A DNA stretch of 64,000 nucleotides from Demequina rhizosphaerae (GTDB lineage Bacteria; Actinomycetota; Actinomycetes; Actinomycetales; Demequinaceae). The stretch spans positions 1 through 64,000 of the forward strand of contig NZ_BBMC01000010.1 of assembly GCF_000971255.1 (NCBI RefSeq). The letters are read 5' to 3'. The position numbers and the translations under genes were made by a program. The notes under the pieces were generated by a model. That model was not told where the DNA came from and ran no database searches. It saw only the letters and a program-made list of their open reading frames with translations. Within the stretch, counting starts at the first letter, position 1; each line of letters begins with the position of its first letter. Positions 1 through 7,369 of the stretch are shown here, piece after piece.

Positions 1-585
1 CTGCGCACGGGACGCACCCGGCGCAAGCCCCACCGTGACCCCGCCCAGCGCACCAAGCGCTTCGTGGACGACATGATCATGATCAGTGAGCGTCCCGCCG
101 AGGTCGAGGACCGTGCCGTGCCCGGCCACTGGGAGGGCGACCTCATCGTCGGCGCGAACAACGCCTCCGCGATCGTCACCCTGGTGGAACGATCGACCCG
201 CTACGTGATGCTGGGCCACCTGCCCGCCGGTCACACGGCTGAGGAGGTCCGCGACGTCCTCGTGCCCCTGATCGGCACCCTGCCGGAGCATCTGCGCGGG
301 TCGCTGACCTGGGACCAGGGAGCCGAGATGTCCGGCCACAAGCAGTTCACCGTCGCGACCGGCGTGCCCGTGTACTTCTGCGACCCCCACTCGCCCTGGC
401 AGCGCGGATCGAACGAGAACACCAACGGGCTGCTGCGCCAGTACTTCCCCAAGGGCACCAACCTGGCCGTTCACAGCGCCGTGGACCTCGAGCATGTCGC
501 CCAGGAACTCAACGGCCGCCCACGCAAAACGCTCGGCTGGAAAACTCCAGCCGAGCGTCTGCGTGATCTACTACTGACCACCTAG
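1..585 (+). CDS. IS30-family transposase, 3' part (5' end outside window)
   Basis: The reading frame is open from the first base, so only the C-terminal 194 residues of the transposase are present. They hold the DDE catalytic core of the IS30 family. Counting from the first visible codon, the acidic residues are D47 (in HWEGDLIVG), D105 (in LTWDQG) and E139 (in GSNENTNGLLRQYFPKG). The D-to-E spacing of 33 residues is typical of IS30 members. The N-terminal helix-turn-helix region lies upstream of the window. Whether the element is intact cannot be judged. No other mobile gene is adjacent; the next gene is a minus-strand aminotransferase. Confidence 0.93.
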   Translation: MRTGRTRRKPHRDPAQRTKRFVDDMIMISERPAEVEDRAVPGHWEGDLIVGANNASAIVTLVERSTRYVMLGHLPAGHTAEEVRDVLVPLIGTLPEHLRGSLTWDQGAEMSGHKQFTVATGVPVYFCDPHSPWQRGSNENTNGLLRQYFPKGTNLAVHSAVDLEHVAQELNGRPRKTLGWKTPAERLRDLLLTT

Positions 586-622
586 CCAAACACCAGGTGT
601 TGCGAGGACCCCAAGAATCCGC
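1..622 (+). mobile_element. Right end of an IS30-like insertion sequence
   Basis: The transposase stop at 583-585 is followed by CCAAACACCAGGTGTTGCGA and a run reading GGACCCC. This resembles the terminal inverted repeat seen at actinobacterial IS30 ends. The outer boundary near 622 is estimated, because the left end is not in the window and no target-site duplication can be compared. Confidence 0.55.
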
Positions 623-665
623 CAAGGATCGGGGCCCTTCTCGCGTCCCCGGCGCCGACTCGGGT

Positions 666-743
666 GTCGGACGATGCGGCGATCGGTCCGACGCCCGGGT
701 CGGGACCAGCCCGGAGGCCGGACGATGCGCCGATCGGTCCGAC
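666..743. repeat. Two 24-bp repeats with hairpin potential
   Basis: Positions 669-692 and 720-743 are 24-bp direct repeats that differ at one base. Each begins with GGACGATGCG and ends with CGATCGGTCCGAC. In the first copy GTCGGAC (666-672) can pair with GTCCGAC (686-692). The region is non-coding and lies downstream of both the transposase and the minus-strand aminotransferase, so it may act as a terminator for the latter. Confidence 0.7.
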
Positions 744-761
744 ATCCGTGCCGCCCGGGTG

Positions 762-791
762 GGGCCGGGCATCCGCGGGCCGGGCATCCGC
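762..791. repeat. 15-bp tandem duplication
   Basis: The 15-mer GGGCCGGGCATCCGC occurs twice in direct succession (762-776 and 777-791), followed by a partial GGGCCCGG. It lies in the spacer before the aminotransferase stop codon and does not encode anything recognisable. Confidence 0.85.
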
Positions 792-816
792 GGGCCCGGC
801 AGCAGGCGGCCCGCCG

Positions 817-2199
817 CTACAGCAGCGCGTACGCCCGGGTGATGACGTCGCGCAGGATGCGCTCGATCTCGTCGAACTCGGCCTGGCCGATGACGAGCGG
901 CGGCGAGAGCTGGATGACCGGGTCGCCACGGTCGTCGGCGCGGCAGTACAGGCCCGCGTCGTAGAGCTCCTTGGACAGGAACCCGTGCAGCACGCGCTCG
1001 CACTCCTCGGCGGTGAGCGACTCCTTGGTCGCCTTGTCCTTGACGAGCTCGATGCCGTAGAAGAAGCCGTCGCCGCGCACGTCGCCCACCATCGGCAGGT
1101 CGAGCAGGCGCTCGAGCGTCGCGCGGAACGCGGGCGCCGTCTCGCGGACGTGCTCGAGGACGCCCTCGGTCTCGAAGATCTCGAGGTTCTTGAGCGCGAC
1201 GGCCGCCGCGACCGGGTGGCCCGCGAACGTGTAGCCGTGCGCGAACATCTCGCCCTTCTCGAGGAACGGCGCCATGAGCCGCTCGGAGGCGATCATCGCG
1301 CCCATCGGGGCGTAGCCCGACGTGAGGCCCTTCGCCGAGGTGATGATGTCCGGCACGTAGCCGAAGCGCGTCGCGCCGAACATCTCGCCCAGGCGGCCGT
1401 ACGCGCAGATGACCTCGTCCGAGACGAGCAGCACGTCGTACCGGTCGCAGATCTCGCGCACCCGCTGCCAGTAGCCGGGCGGCGGCGGGAAGCAGCCGCC
1501 GGCGTTCTGCACCGGCTCGAGGAACACCGCGGCGACCGTGTCCGCGCCCTCGTTGAGGATCGCGACCTCGATCTGGTCCGCGGCCCAGCGGCCGAAGGCC
1601 TCCGGGTCGGAGCCGTCGTGCAGGCCGTGCGTGATCTCCGCCGCGCGGTAGGTGTTGGTGTTGGGGACGCGGAACGTCGACGGCACGAGCGGCTCGAACT
1701 GCGCCTTGAGGCCCGGCAGGCCGGTGATCGACAGCGCGCCGTGCGGGGTGCCGTGGTAGGCGACGTTGCGGCTGATGACCTTGTGCTTCATCGGCTTCCC
1801 GACGAGCTTGAAGTAGTTCTTCGCGAGCTTCCACGCCGACTCGACGGACTCGCCGCCGCCGCTCGTGAAGAACACGCGGTCGAGGTCGCCGGGGGCGAGG
1901 TGCGCGAGGCGCTCCGCGAGCTCGATCGCGGTGGGGTGGGCGTACGACCACAGCGGGTGGAAGGCCAGCTCGCGCGCCTGCGCGGCGGCAGCCTCGGCGA
2001 GGTCCTCGCGCCCGTGGCCGAGCTGGTTGACGAACAGCCCGCCCAGGCCGTCGAGGTAGCGCCGGCCGTGCGCGTCGTAGATGTAGGCGCCCTCGCCGCG
2101 CACGATGACCGGGACGTCCTCGGTCTCGTAGCGCGAGTGCTGCGTGAAGTGCATCCACAGGTGGTCCTTGGCCGCCTGCTGGAGATGTGCGTAATCCAT
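817..2199 (-). CDS. Class III PLP-dependent aminotransferase (omega-amino acid/polyamine type)
   Basis: This 460-residue protein is a fold-type I class III aminotransferase, probably acting on an omega-amino acid, GABA or a polyamine with pyruvate or 2-oxoglutarate as acceptor. The phosphate-binding stretch FFTSGGGESVESAWKLA is near residue 110, the PLP-ring aspartate is D261 in LLVSDEVICAYGRLG, and the Schiff-base lysine is K290 in DIITSAKGLTSGYAPMGA. The start is placed at the ATG giving MDYAHLQQAAKDHLWMHF; the upstream in-frame extension is arginine-rich and unlike the family. Neighbours give no pathway clue, so the substrate is not assigned. SpuC-like putrescine-pyruvate aminotransferases are the closest match I would propose. 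Confidence 0.93.
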   Translation of the reverse strand: MDYAHLQQAAKDHLWMHFTQHSRYETEDVPVIVRGEGAYIYDAHGRRYLDGLGGLFVNQLGHGREDLAEAAAAQARELAFHPLWSYAHPTAIELAERLAHLAPGDLDRVFFTSGGGESVESAWKLAKNYFKLVGKPMKHKVISRNVAYHGTPHGALSITGLPGLKAQFEPLVPSTFRVPNTNTYRAAEITHGLHDGSDPEAFGRWAADQIEVAILNEGADTVAAVFLEPVQNAGGCFPPPPGYWQRVREICDRYDVLLVSDEVICAYGRLGEMFGATRFGYVPDIITSAKGLTSGYAPMGAMIASERLMAPFLEKGEMFAHGYTFAGHPVAAAVALKNLEIFETEGVLEHVRETAPAFRATLERLLDLPMVGDVRGDGFFYGIELVKDKATKESLTAEECERVLHGFLSKELYDAGLYCRADDRGDPVIQLSPPLVIGQAEFDEIERILRDVITRAYALL

Positions 2200-2316
2200 C
2201 CGCCTATGCTTCCCGCCGCGGCGGGGCGCGCGCAACCGACGGGGTGGCGGGCGTTGCCGCAGGTCGCGACGGAACGTCTGACGGCGCCCGCGCGGCACGC
2301 GGGGCGCCCCAGCCGG

Positions 2317-3576
2317 CTACGCGGCGCCGAGCGCGTCCGCGAGCGCCGGCGCGAGGTCGCCGCGCGGCGCCACCACGATGTCGTCGAGCCCCAGCCACCC
2401 GGCCATGAGCCGCAGTTCGGCCGCGAGCGCGCGGGCGACTTCCGCATCGTCCCGCCGCCGCGATCCCGGCGCGCGGCCCGGCTCCCGCCACGTCGCCTCC
2501 GCCGCGAGCACCCCGTCCTTGCGGCGCGCCTTGAGGTCGACGCGCGCCTCGAAGCGGTCGCCGTGGAGGAACAGCAGGCAGTAGTAGCCGAAGACGCGCT
2601 TCTCCGCCGGCGTGTAGATCTCGATCCGGTAGTCGACGCCGAACATCCGCTGCAGGCGCGGCCGGAACCAGCACACCGGGTCGAACGGGCTGAGGAGGGA
2701 CGATGCGGTGGCGCGGCCGGGATCCGAGGCGCCGGCGGCGAGGAGGGCGGGCTCGCGCCAGCCCTCGACGGTCACCCACGACGCGAGGCCGCGCTCGACC
2801 GCCGACTCCGCCCATGCGCCGCCCCTCGGCCCGGCGCCCTGCGTCGCGGGGGACGTGAGGCGGAAGTGGTCGGCGAGGTCGCGCACGGTGCCGATCGCCG
2901 TGGCGGCGAGCGCGCGGTCGAACAGCGCCTGCTGCGCCTCCTCGGGCGGCAGGGCCCAGGCGTCCCCGTCGTGGGCGCCGACGTGCCCCCAGGTCCGCTC
3001 GGGCGCGTCGTAGGTGCGGCGGAAGTGGTCGGCGCGGCTCGCCGCCACCTCCCCGGTCATGAACAGGTACTCGAGCGCGGTCTTGACGTGGCTCTCGTCC
3101 CACCACGGCCCGCGGCGCGCCTCGCGGGGCGCGAGATGCTCGAGCTCGGCCGCGGTGACGGGGCCGTGGGCCGCGACTGCGGCGCGCACCTCGTCGAGCA
3201 GGCCCGGACGCTCCGACTCGAGCCCGTCGAGGGCGCGCGCCTTCCACGAGCTCGAGCGCCGCATCCGGTGGTGCAGCGCGGGCAGCAGGTCGCGCGGCAT
3301 CACCGAGGCCTCGTGCCCCCAGTGCTCGAAGTTCTCCGCGGAGCCCCACAGCCACGCGTCGAGGCGCTCGCGGTCGTACGGGCCGAAGCGCGAGTAGATC
3401 GGGAGGTGATGGGCGCGCGCGAGCACGTTGACGGAGTCCAGCTGGAGCACGCCCTGGCGCTCGAGGTACGCGCGGAAGCGGGCGGGCCCGGGGCGGCCGG
3501 GCGGGCGGCGCCGCGCGAGGGACTGCGCGGCCAGGTGGATGCGGCGGGCCTCCGCGGCGCTGAGGGACTCGGTCAC
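2317..3576 (-). CDS. Winged-helix YcaQ-like DNA glycosylase family protein
   Basis: The 419-residue product matches the crosslink-repair glycosylase YcaQ/AlkZ superfamily (HTH_42 winged-helix fold). The motif VLQLDSVNVLARAHHL near residue 45 carries the Q-x-D arrangement characteristic of the YcaQ (AlkX) branch, as opposed to Q-x-Q in AlkZ. Other family-like stretches are LWGSAENFEHWGHEASVMP and a C-terminal LSPFDPVCWFRPRL. The inferred role is unhooking bulky or crosslinked alkyl adducts. The start is a GTG at 3574-3576 (VTESLSAAEARRIHL). A GTG 69 bases upstream is possible but would add a non-conserved tail. It is transcribed away from the tRNA genes. Confidence 0.8.
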   Translation of the reverse strand: MTESLSAAEARRIHLAAQSLARRRPPGRPGPARFRAYLERQGVLQLDSVNVLARAHHLPIYSRFGPYDRERLDAWLWGSAENFEHWGHEASVMPRDLLPALHHRMRRSSSWKARALDGLESERPGLLDEVRAAVAAHGPVTAAELEHLAPREARRGPWWDESHVKTALEYLFMTGEVAASRADHFRRTYDAPERTWGHVGAHDGDAWALPPEEAQQALFDRALAATAIGTVRDLADHFRLTSPATQGAGPRGGAWAESAVERGLASWVTVEGWREPALLAAGASDPGRATASSLLSPFDPVCWFRPRLQRMFGVDYRIEIYTPAEKRVFGYYCLLFLHGDRFEARVDLKARRKDGVLAAEATWREPGRAPGSRRRDDAEVARALAAELRLMAGWLGLDDIVVAPRGDLAPALADALGAA

Positions 3577-3640
3577 GGGGCCACTGTAAGGCCGCCATCC
3601 GACACTCTTCCTGGGCGTTCTCCGGGCGCCGGACGCCGAT

Positions 3641-3670
3641 TTCACTTTTGGCCTGGAGTGCGTGTAACCT
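3641..3670 (+). promoter_or_regulatory. Candidate promoter of the tRNA-Thr gene
   Basis: TTCACT (3641-3646) and TAACCT (3665-3670) are separated by 18 bases and end 10 bases before the tRNA-Thr 5' end. They resemble -35 and -10 boxes of the main sigma factor. Assigned by eye only. Confidence 0.5.
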
Positions 3671-3680
3671 ATTCCGGCCA

Positions 3681-3756
3681 GCCCCGATAGCTCAGTCGGC
3701 AGAGCGTTTCCATGGTAAGGAAAAGGTCCAGGGTTCGATTCCCTGTCGGGGCTCCA
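3681..3756 (+). tRNA. thrT: tRNA-Thr (GGT)
   Basis: A full cloverleaf is visible. The acceptor GCCCCGA pairs with TCGGGGC, the D-arm contains AGCTCAGTCGGCAGAGC, the anticodon stem TTTCC/GGAAA holds loop ATGGTAA with anticodon GGT, and the T-arm is CAGGG-TTCGATT-CCCTG. The 3' CCA is encoded at 3754-3756. Confidence 0.97.
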
Positions 3757-3801
3757 TGTCTGTCGTCATGTACGATGGATCGCCGCCGCAAGGCGGCACG
3801 C

Positions 3802-3875
3802 GGCGGGGTAGCTCAGCTGGTTAGAGCGCACGACTCATAATCGTGAGGTCGCGGGTTCGAGCCCCGCCCTCGCTA
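3802..3875 (+). tRNA. metT: tRNA-Met (CAT), elongator type
   Basis: The acceptor GGCGGGG pairs with CCTCGCT using two G-U pairs, and the anticodon stem CACGA/TCGTG closes loop CTCATAA with anticodon CAT. The discriminator is A and the following bases are CGG, so CCA is not encoded. The non-initiator first pair and the position just after tRNA-Thr fit the elongator gene of the actinobacterial thrT-metT-rpmG cluster. Confidence 0.95.
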
Positions 3876-3944
3876 CGGATTCAGGCATCACCGCCTGATC
3901 ATGCGCCTTCGCGAGGCGCGTCCCTACAAGGCTGGGAGAGAACC

Positions 3945-4109
3945 ATGGCCAAGAACGACGTTCGTCCGAAGATCACGCTCGCGTGCACCGAGTGCAAGGA
4001 CCGCAACTACATCACGCGCAAGAACCGCCGCAACAACCCTGACCGTGTGGAGCTCTCCAAGTTCTGCCGGAAGTGCGGCAAGCACACCGCGCACCGCGAG
4101 ACGCGCTAA
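3945..4109 (+). CDS. rpmG: 50S ribosomal protein L33
   Basis: The 54-residue protein is bacterial L33, a small component of the large subunit near the E site. It carries two CxxC pairs (CTEC and CRKC), so it is the zinc-binding form. The start is the ATG after GGGAGAGAACC; an upstream in-frame extension runs through tRNA-Met sequence and is not coding. Its place directly after tRNA-Thr and tRNA-Met matches rpmG2 in other actinobacteria. A strong stem-loop follows it. Confidence 0.97.
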   Translation: MAKNDVRPKITLACTECKDRNYITRKNRRNNPDRVELSKFCRKCGKHTAHRETR

Positions 4110-4126
4110 GCAGCATTCTTGAGACG

Positions 4127-4160
4127 AGGCCCGTCGCCCCTTCCGGGGCGGCGGGCCTTC
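4127..4160 (+). terminator. Intrinsic terminator after rpmG
   Basis: AGGCCCGTCGCCCC (4127-4140) pairs with GGGGCGGCGGGCCT (4145-4158) around a TTCC loop, with one wobble-type position. It is followed by TCGTCGTT, a weak T-rich tail typical of high-GC genomes. Confidence 0.75.
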
Positions 4161-4196
4161 GTCGTTCCCGGGCGGGCGTGTGGGAGGCTCGCGCCC

Positions 4197-5171
4197 GTGG
4201 ACGATGCGGGGGATCCGTCGCGCGCACGGCGTGCGACCGGGCGCGGGGTCGCCGCGGTGCTGGCCTGGGTCGCGCTCGCGGGGCTGCTCGTGCCCGTCGC
4301 CGTGCGGCTCACCGGCTGGGAGCGGGGGCCGCTCGCGTACCTCGTGCCGCTCGTGCCGTGGGTCGTGATCGGCGCGCTCGTGCCCGCGGCGCTCGCGCTC
4401 CTCGCACGGTCGTGGGTGCTGCTCGGCGCGGCCGTCGCGACCGCGGTGCTGTGCGCGGCGTGGACGGCGCCGCTCTACACCGCGGACCCGGCCTCCGGCG
4501 AGGTCGCGCTGACGGTGGCCACCGTCAACCTCCGCACCGGCGAGGGCGACCCCGAGGCCGTGGTGAGGCTCGTGCGCGAGCACGACGTGGACCTGTTGTC
4601 GGTCCAGGAGCTCACCCCCGAGGCCGCGGACGCGCTCGCGGGCGCGGGCCTCGACGCCCTGCTCCCGCACTCGGCGACGCTGCCCGACGCGATCTGGTCG
4701 GGCACCGGCCTGTGGTCGGCGCACCCGATCGCGGGCTGGGAGGGGCTCGACGGCTACACGTTCCGCCAGGTGCGCGCGACCGTGGACCTGCCCTCGGGCG
4801 CGGTGACGGTGCTCGCGCTGCACCCCGCGGCGCCGCAGCTGCTGGTCCACCGGGCATGGAGCGAGGAGCTAGCGGCGCTCACGGCGGTGCTCGACGGGGT
4901 GGACGGACCGGTCATCGCGGCGGGCGACCTCAACACCGCGCGCGACCACGCCGCCTTCCGGGAGCTCGAGTCGCGCGGCTACGTCGACGCCGCGGACGAG
5001 GCGGGTGCGGGTCTCGTGCCCACGTTCCCGCAGGACCGCACGCCGCCGCCGCTGGTCGCGATCGACCACGTCATGACGAGCGACCTCGGCCTCGTCGCCA
5101 CCGGCCTCGCCACGGCGGTGGTGCCCGGCTCGGACCACCGCGCGCTCGTCGTCGCGTACGCGACGCCCTGA
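4197..5171 (+). CDS. Membrane-anchored endonuclease/exonuclease/phosphatase (EEP) family protein, paralogue 1
   Basis: The 324-residue protein has three N-terminal membrane spans (about residues 18-37, 46-69 and 73-91) and a C-terminal EEP-fold domain. Metal and catalytic motifs are visible: ATVNLRTG (Asn, first motif), SVQELTPE (Glu), AAGDLNTARDH, AIDHVMTS and the terminal SDHRALVV. The family cleaves phosphodiester or phosphomonoester bonds in nucleic acids, phosphoinositides or sphingolipids; the substrate here is unknown. The start is the GTG at 4197, because an earlier start would lie in the rpmG terminator. The start codon overlaps a GGACGATGCG word. A diverged tandem copy follows 41 bases downstream. 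Confidence 0.85.
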   Translation: MDDAGDPSRARRATGRGVAAVLAWVALAGLLVPVAVRLTGWERGPLAYLVPLVPWVVIGALVPAALALLARSWVLLGAAVATAVLCAAWTAPLYTADPASGEVALTVATVNLRTGEGDPEAVVRLVREHDVDLLSVQELTPEAADALAGAGLDALLPHSATLPDAIWSGTGLWSAHPIAGWEGLDGYTFRQVRATVDLPSGAVTVLALHPAAPQLLVHRAWSEELAALTAVLDGVDGPVIAAGDLNTARDHAAFRELESRGYVDAADEAGAGLVPTFPQDRTPPPLVAIDHVMTSDLGLVATGLATAVVPGSDHRALVVAYATP

Positions 5172-5212
5172 CCGGTCTGTCCCTTTCGTTCCAGGCGTGA
5201 CAGACTCCCGTC

Positions 5213-6253
5213 ATGGGGGAGCAGGAGCAGGGGGTCGAGCCCCGGACCGGCGCGCTGGGCTCGGTGCTGTCCGCCGTCGGGCGCGGGCTCACCGCCGTCG
5301 CCCGCGCGCTCGCGATCATCGCGCTCGTCGCGCTGCTCGTCCCCGTCGTCGCGCGCCTCGCCGGCTGGGAGGCCGGTCCGCTCGCCGTCATCGTGTCCCT
5401 CATGCCGTGGGTCACGCTCGCGTGCCTCGTGCCCATCGTGCTGTCGCTCCTCGCGCGCGACTGGATCCTCCTCGGCGCGAGCGCGGCGGTCGCGGGGCTG
5501 TGCCTGTGGTGGATCGCGCCGATCTTCGTCGCGTCGACGGCGGAGGGGCCGGTCGCGCTGCGGGTGGCGACGTTCAGCCTCGCCAACGGCGGCGCCGACG
5601 CCGATGCGGTGGTGGACCTCGTGCGCGAGCACGACCTCGACCTGCTCGCGCTCACCGAGCTCACGCCGGACGCGCAGGAGCGTCTCGAGGCCGCGGGCCT
5701 CGACGACCTGCTGCCGTACAGCGCCGAGTACCCCGGCGAGTGGAAGTACGGCACCGGGCTGTGGTCGACCCGGCCCCTCGCGGAGGCCGAGCCGCTGCCG
5801 GGCTTCACCGCCCAGGCGATCCGCGCCGAGGTCGGGCTCGGCGGCGACCACCTCACGGTCATCGTCGCCCACCCCGAGTCGCCCGGCGTCTTCGACCATT
5901 CCGACTGGGACGCCGACCTCGTCGCGCTCAAGGCCGTGCTCGAGGCGGAGCAGGGAGCCGTGCTGGTGGCCGGCGACCTCAACACCACGCGCGACCACCG
6001 CGGCTTCCGCCAGATCGAGTCGTACGGCTACGTCGACGCGGTGGACGAGGCGGGCGCGGGTTTCCTCGCCACCTACCCCAGCGGCACCTTCCTGCGCCAC
6101 CACGTGCCGGGCTCGTCGATCCTGGCCGAGCCGCTCGTGGTCATCGACCACATCCTCGCCAAGGACGCGGGCATCGTCGCCGCCGAGGTCGACGCGGTGG
6201 AGATGCCGCGCTCCGACCACCGGGCGCTCGTCGCGGTCTACCGCGAGCCATGA
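5213..6253 (+). CDS. Membrane-anchored EEP family protein, paralogue 2
   Basis: The 346-residue protein is a tandem paralogue of the preceding gene, with the same layout of three N-terminal membrane spans then an EEP domain. Motifs ALTELTPD, VAGDLNTTRDHRGF, VIDHILAK and SDHRALVAVY are conserved. The first motif reads ATFSLANGG, so the metal-contacting Asn of paralogue 1 (ATVNLRTG) is replaced by Ser, which may alter activity or specificity. It starts at an ATG after a short gap and is probably co-transcribed with paralogue 1. The substrate is unknown. Confidence 0.85.
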   Translation: MGEQEQGVEPRTGALGSVLSAVGRGLTAVARALAIIALVALLVPVVARLAGWEAGPLAVIVSLMPWVTLACLVPIVLSLLARDWILLGASAAVAGLCLWWIAPIFVASTAEGPVALRVATFSLANGGADADAVVDLVREHDLDLLALTELTPDAQERLEAAGLDDLLPYSAEYPGEWKYGTGLWSTRPLAEAEPLPGFTAQAIRAEVGLGGDHLTVIVAHPESPGVFDHSDWDADLVALKAVLEAEQGAVLVAGDLNTTRDHRGFRQIESYGYVDAVDEAGAGFLATYPSGTFLRHHVPGSSILAEPLVVIDHILAKDAGIVAAEVDAVEMPRSDHRALVAVYREP

Positions 6254-6296
6254 GCCGCCCGCGCGACCGCGCGGCCTTCCTGGGTAGGGTGGCACC

Positions 6297-6743
6297 GTGC
6301 CAGTGAACATCGACGCCGTGGGTCGCGCGTACGGCCCTCACGAGCCCTACGAGGTCACGCGGGTCAAGATCCGCGAGTTCGCCGATGCGGTCGACGCCCG
6401 GTCCTTCGCCCACCGCAGCGAGGAGGCGGCGCGCGCCGAGGGCTACCCCGACGTGGTCGCGCCCACCACGTTCGCGGTGATCATCGCGCAGCAGGCCGAG
6501 TTCCACGTGGTCGTCGACCCCGAGGTCGGCGTCGACTTCTCGCGGGTGGTCCACGCGGACGAGCGCTTCACGCACCACCGCCCGATCATCGCGGGCGACC
6601 TCATCTCCGCGACCGTGCACATCGACGCGATCAAGCAGCGCGGCGGCATCTCGATGGTGACGACCCGCACCGAGCTGTCGGACGAGGACGGCGCGCCCGT
6701 CTCCACCGTGACCAGCACCCTCGCGGTGCGCGAGGAGGCCTGA
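6297..6743 (+). CDS. MaoC-like dehydratase, HadA-type N-terminal hot-dog subunit
   Basis: This 148-residue hot-dog protein resembles HadA/FAS1-type dehydratase N-terminal subunits. It lacks the catalytic Asp-His of hydratase 2, as expected for the substrate-binding half of a heterodimer. Family-like stretches are DVVAPTTFAVIIAQQA and RFTHHRPIIAGDLISATVHID. It is expected to pair with the next gene product as a (3R)-hydroxyacyl-ACP dehydratase in type II fatty acid synthesis. The start is a GTG, and the stop overlaps the next start (TGATG), indicating translational coupling. Position after rpmG matches hadA in mycobacteria. Confidence 0.88.
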   Translation: MPVNIDAVGRAYGPHEPYEVTRVKIREFADAVDARSFAHRSEEAARAEGYPDVVAPTTFAVIIAQQAEFHVVVDPEVGVDFSRVVHADERFTHHRPIIAGDLISATVHIDAIKQRGGISMVTTRTELSDEDGAPVSTVTSTLAVREEA

Positions 6744-7174
6744 TGAGCACCGAGAACGGCCCGGCCTTCGACGCCCTCGAGGTGGGCGAGGTGGTCGCCG
6801 AGCGGGCCGTCGAGCTCACGCGCGACAGCCTCGTGCGCTACGCGGGCGCCTCCGGCGACTTCAACCCGATCCACTACAACGAGGTGGTCGCGGAGTCCGT
6901 CGGGCTGCCCGGCGTCATCGCGCACGGCATGCTCACCATGGGGACCGCCGCCTCGGTCGTCGAGGAGTGGGCCGGCCCCGGCAACGTCGTGGACCTGCAG
7001 ACCCGCTTCACGCGGCCCATCCCGGTGCCCGCGATCGGCGAGGCCGCGGTGTCCTTCACCGCGAAGGTGGGCGCCCTCGACGCCGAATCTCGCACCGCCC
7101 GCATCGACATCACGGTCGAGCACGACGGACAGAAGGTCCTGGGTAAGGCCCAAGCGGTCGTCTCCTGCGCCTAG
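6743..7174 (+). CDS. MaoC-like dehydratase, HadB-type catalytic subunit
   Basis: The 143-residue protein carries the hydratase 2 signature SGDFNPIHYNE, with the catalytic Asp and His, and the downstream IAHGMLTMG that forms the oxyanion-side loop. It is a single hot-dog domain and should work with the preceding HadA-like subunit to dehydrate 3-hydroxyacyl-ACP. The two genes overlap by one base. No hadC equivalent follows; instead the region is interrupted by a purine permease and later genes. Confidence 0.92.
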   Translation: MSTENGPAFDALEVGEVVAERAVELTRDSLVRYAGASGDFNPIHYNEVVAESVGLPGVIAHGMLTMGTAASVVEEWAGPGNVVDLQTRFTRPIPVPAIGEAAVSFTAKVGALDAESRTARIDITVEHDGQKVLGKAQAVVSCA

Positions 7175-7319
7175 CCGGAGCCGCGCAGAGCGCCCCGAGC
7201 GGAACGTCCCGTGGTCGGGAAACGCTCCCGAGTGCCTTAGGGTGACACCGCGAGATCCCGTCGCGCGCCCCTGGCGCTTGCGGCGTTAGCGTCGCTCTTC
7301 GGGGATCCGCGCCAACCCC

Positions 7320-7351
7320 GGGAGAGCGTCCGCCGACGCGCGCGCTCTCCC
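7320..7351 (+). promoter_or_regulatory. Leader hairpin upstream of the NCS2 permease
   Basis: GGGAGAGCG (7320-7328) and CGCTCTCCC (7343-7351) form a perfect 9-bp stem with a 14-base GC-rich loop, ending 18 bases before the permease ATG. It could be an attenuator or RNA control element. I see no match to the purine or guanidine riboswitch core. The rest of 7175-7369 shows nothing else clear. Confidence 0.45.
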
Positions 7352-7369
7352 CTGCGCGAAAGAGGACGC

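Noticed and set aside
586..816. CRISPR-like array formed by the two 24-bp repeats
   Set aside because: Only two copies, spacer-sized gap of 27 bases once, no cas genes. The repeats are explained by the dispersed decamer and its flanks.
664..3690. A 1008-codon plus-strand frame opposite the aminotransferase and YcaQ-like genes
   Set aside because: It is a shadow of two well-supported minus-strand genes and runs through non-coding repeats.
3681..3875. Integrative-element attachment site at the tRNA pair
   Set aside because: No integrase gene and no repeat of the tRNA 3' ends was seen in the window.
7175..7369. Purine or guanidine riboswitch upstream of the NCS2 permease
   Set aside because: No conserved purine-aptamer core or guanidine-type motif could be recognised; only a simple hairpin is present.
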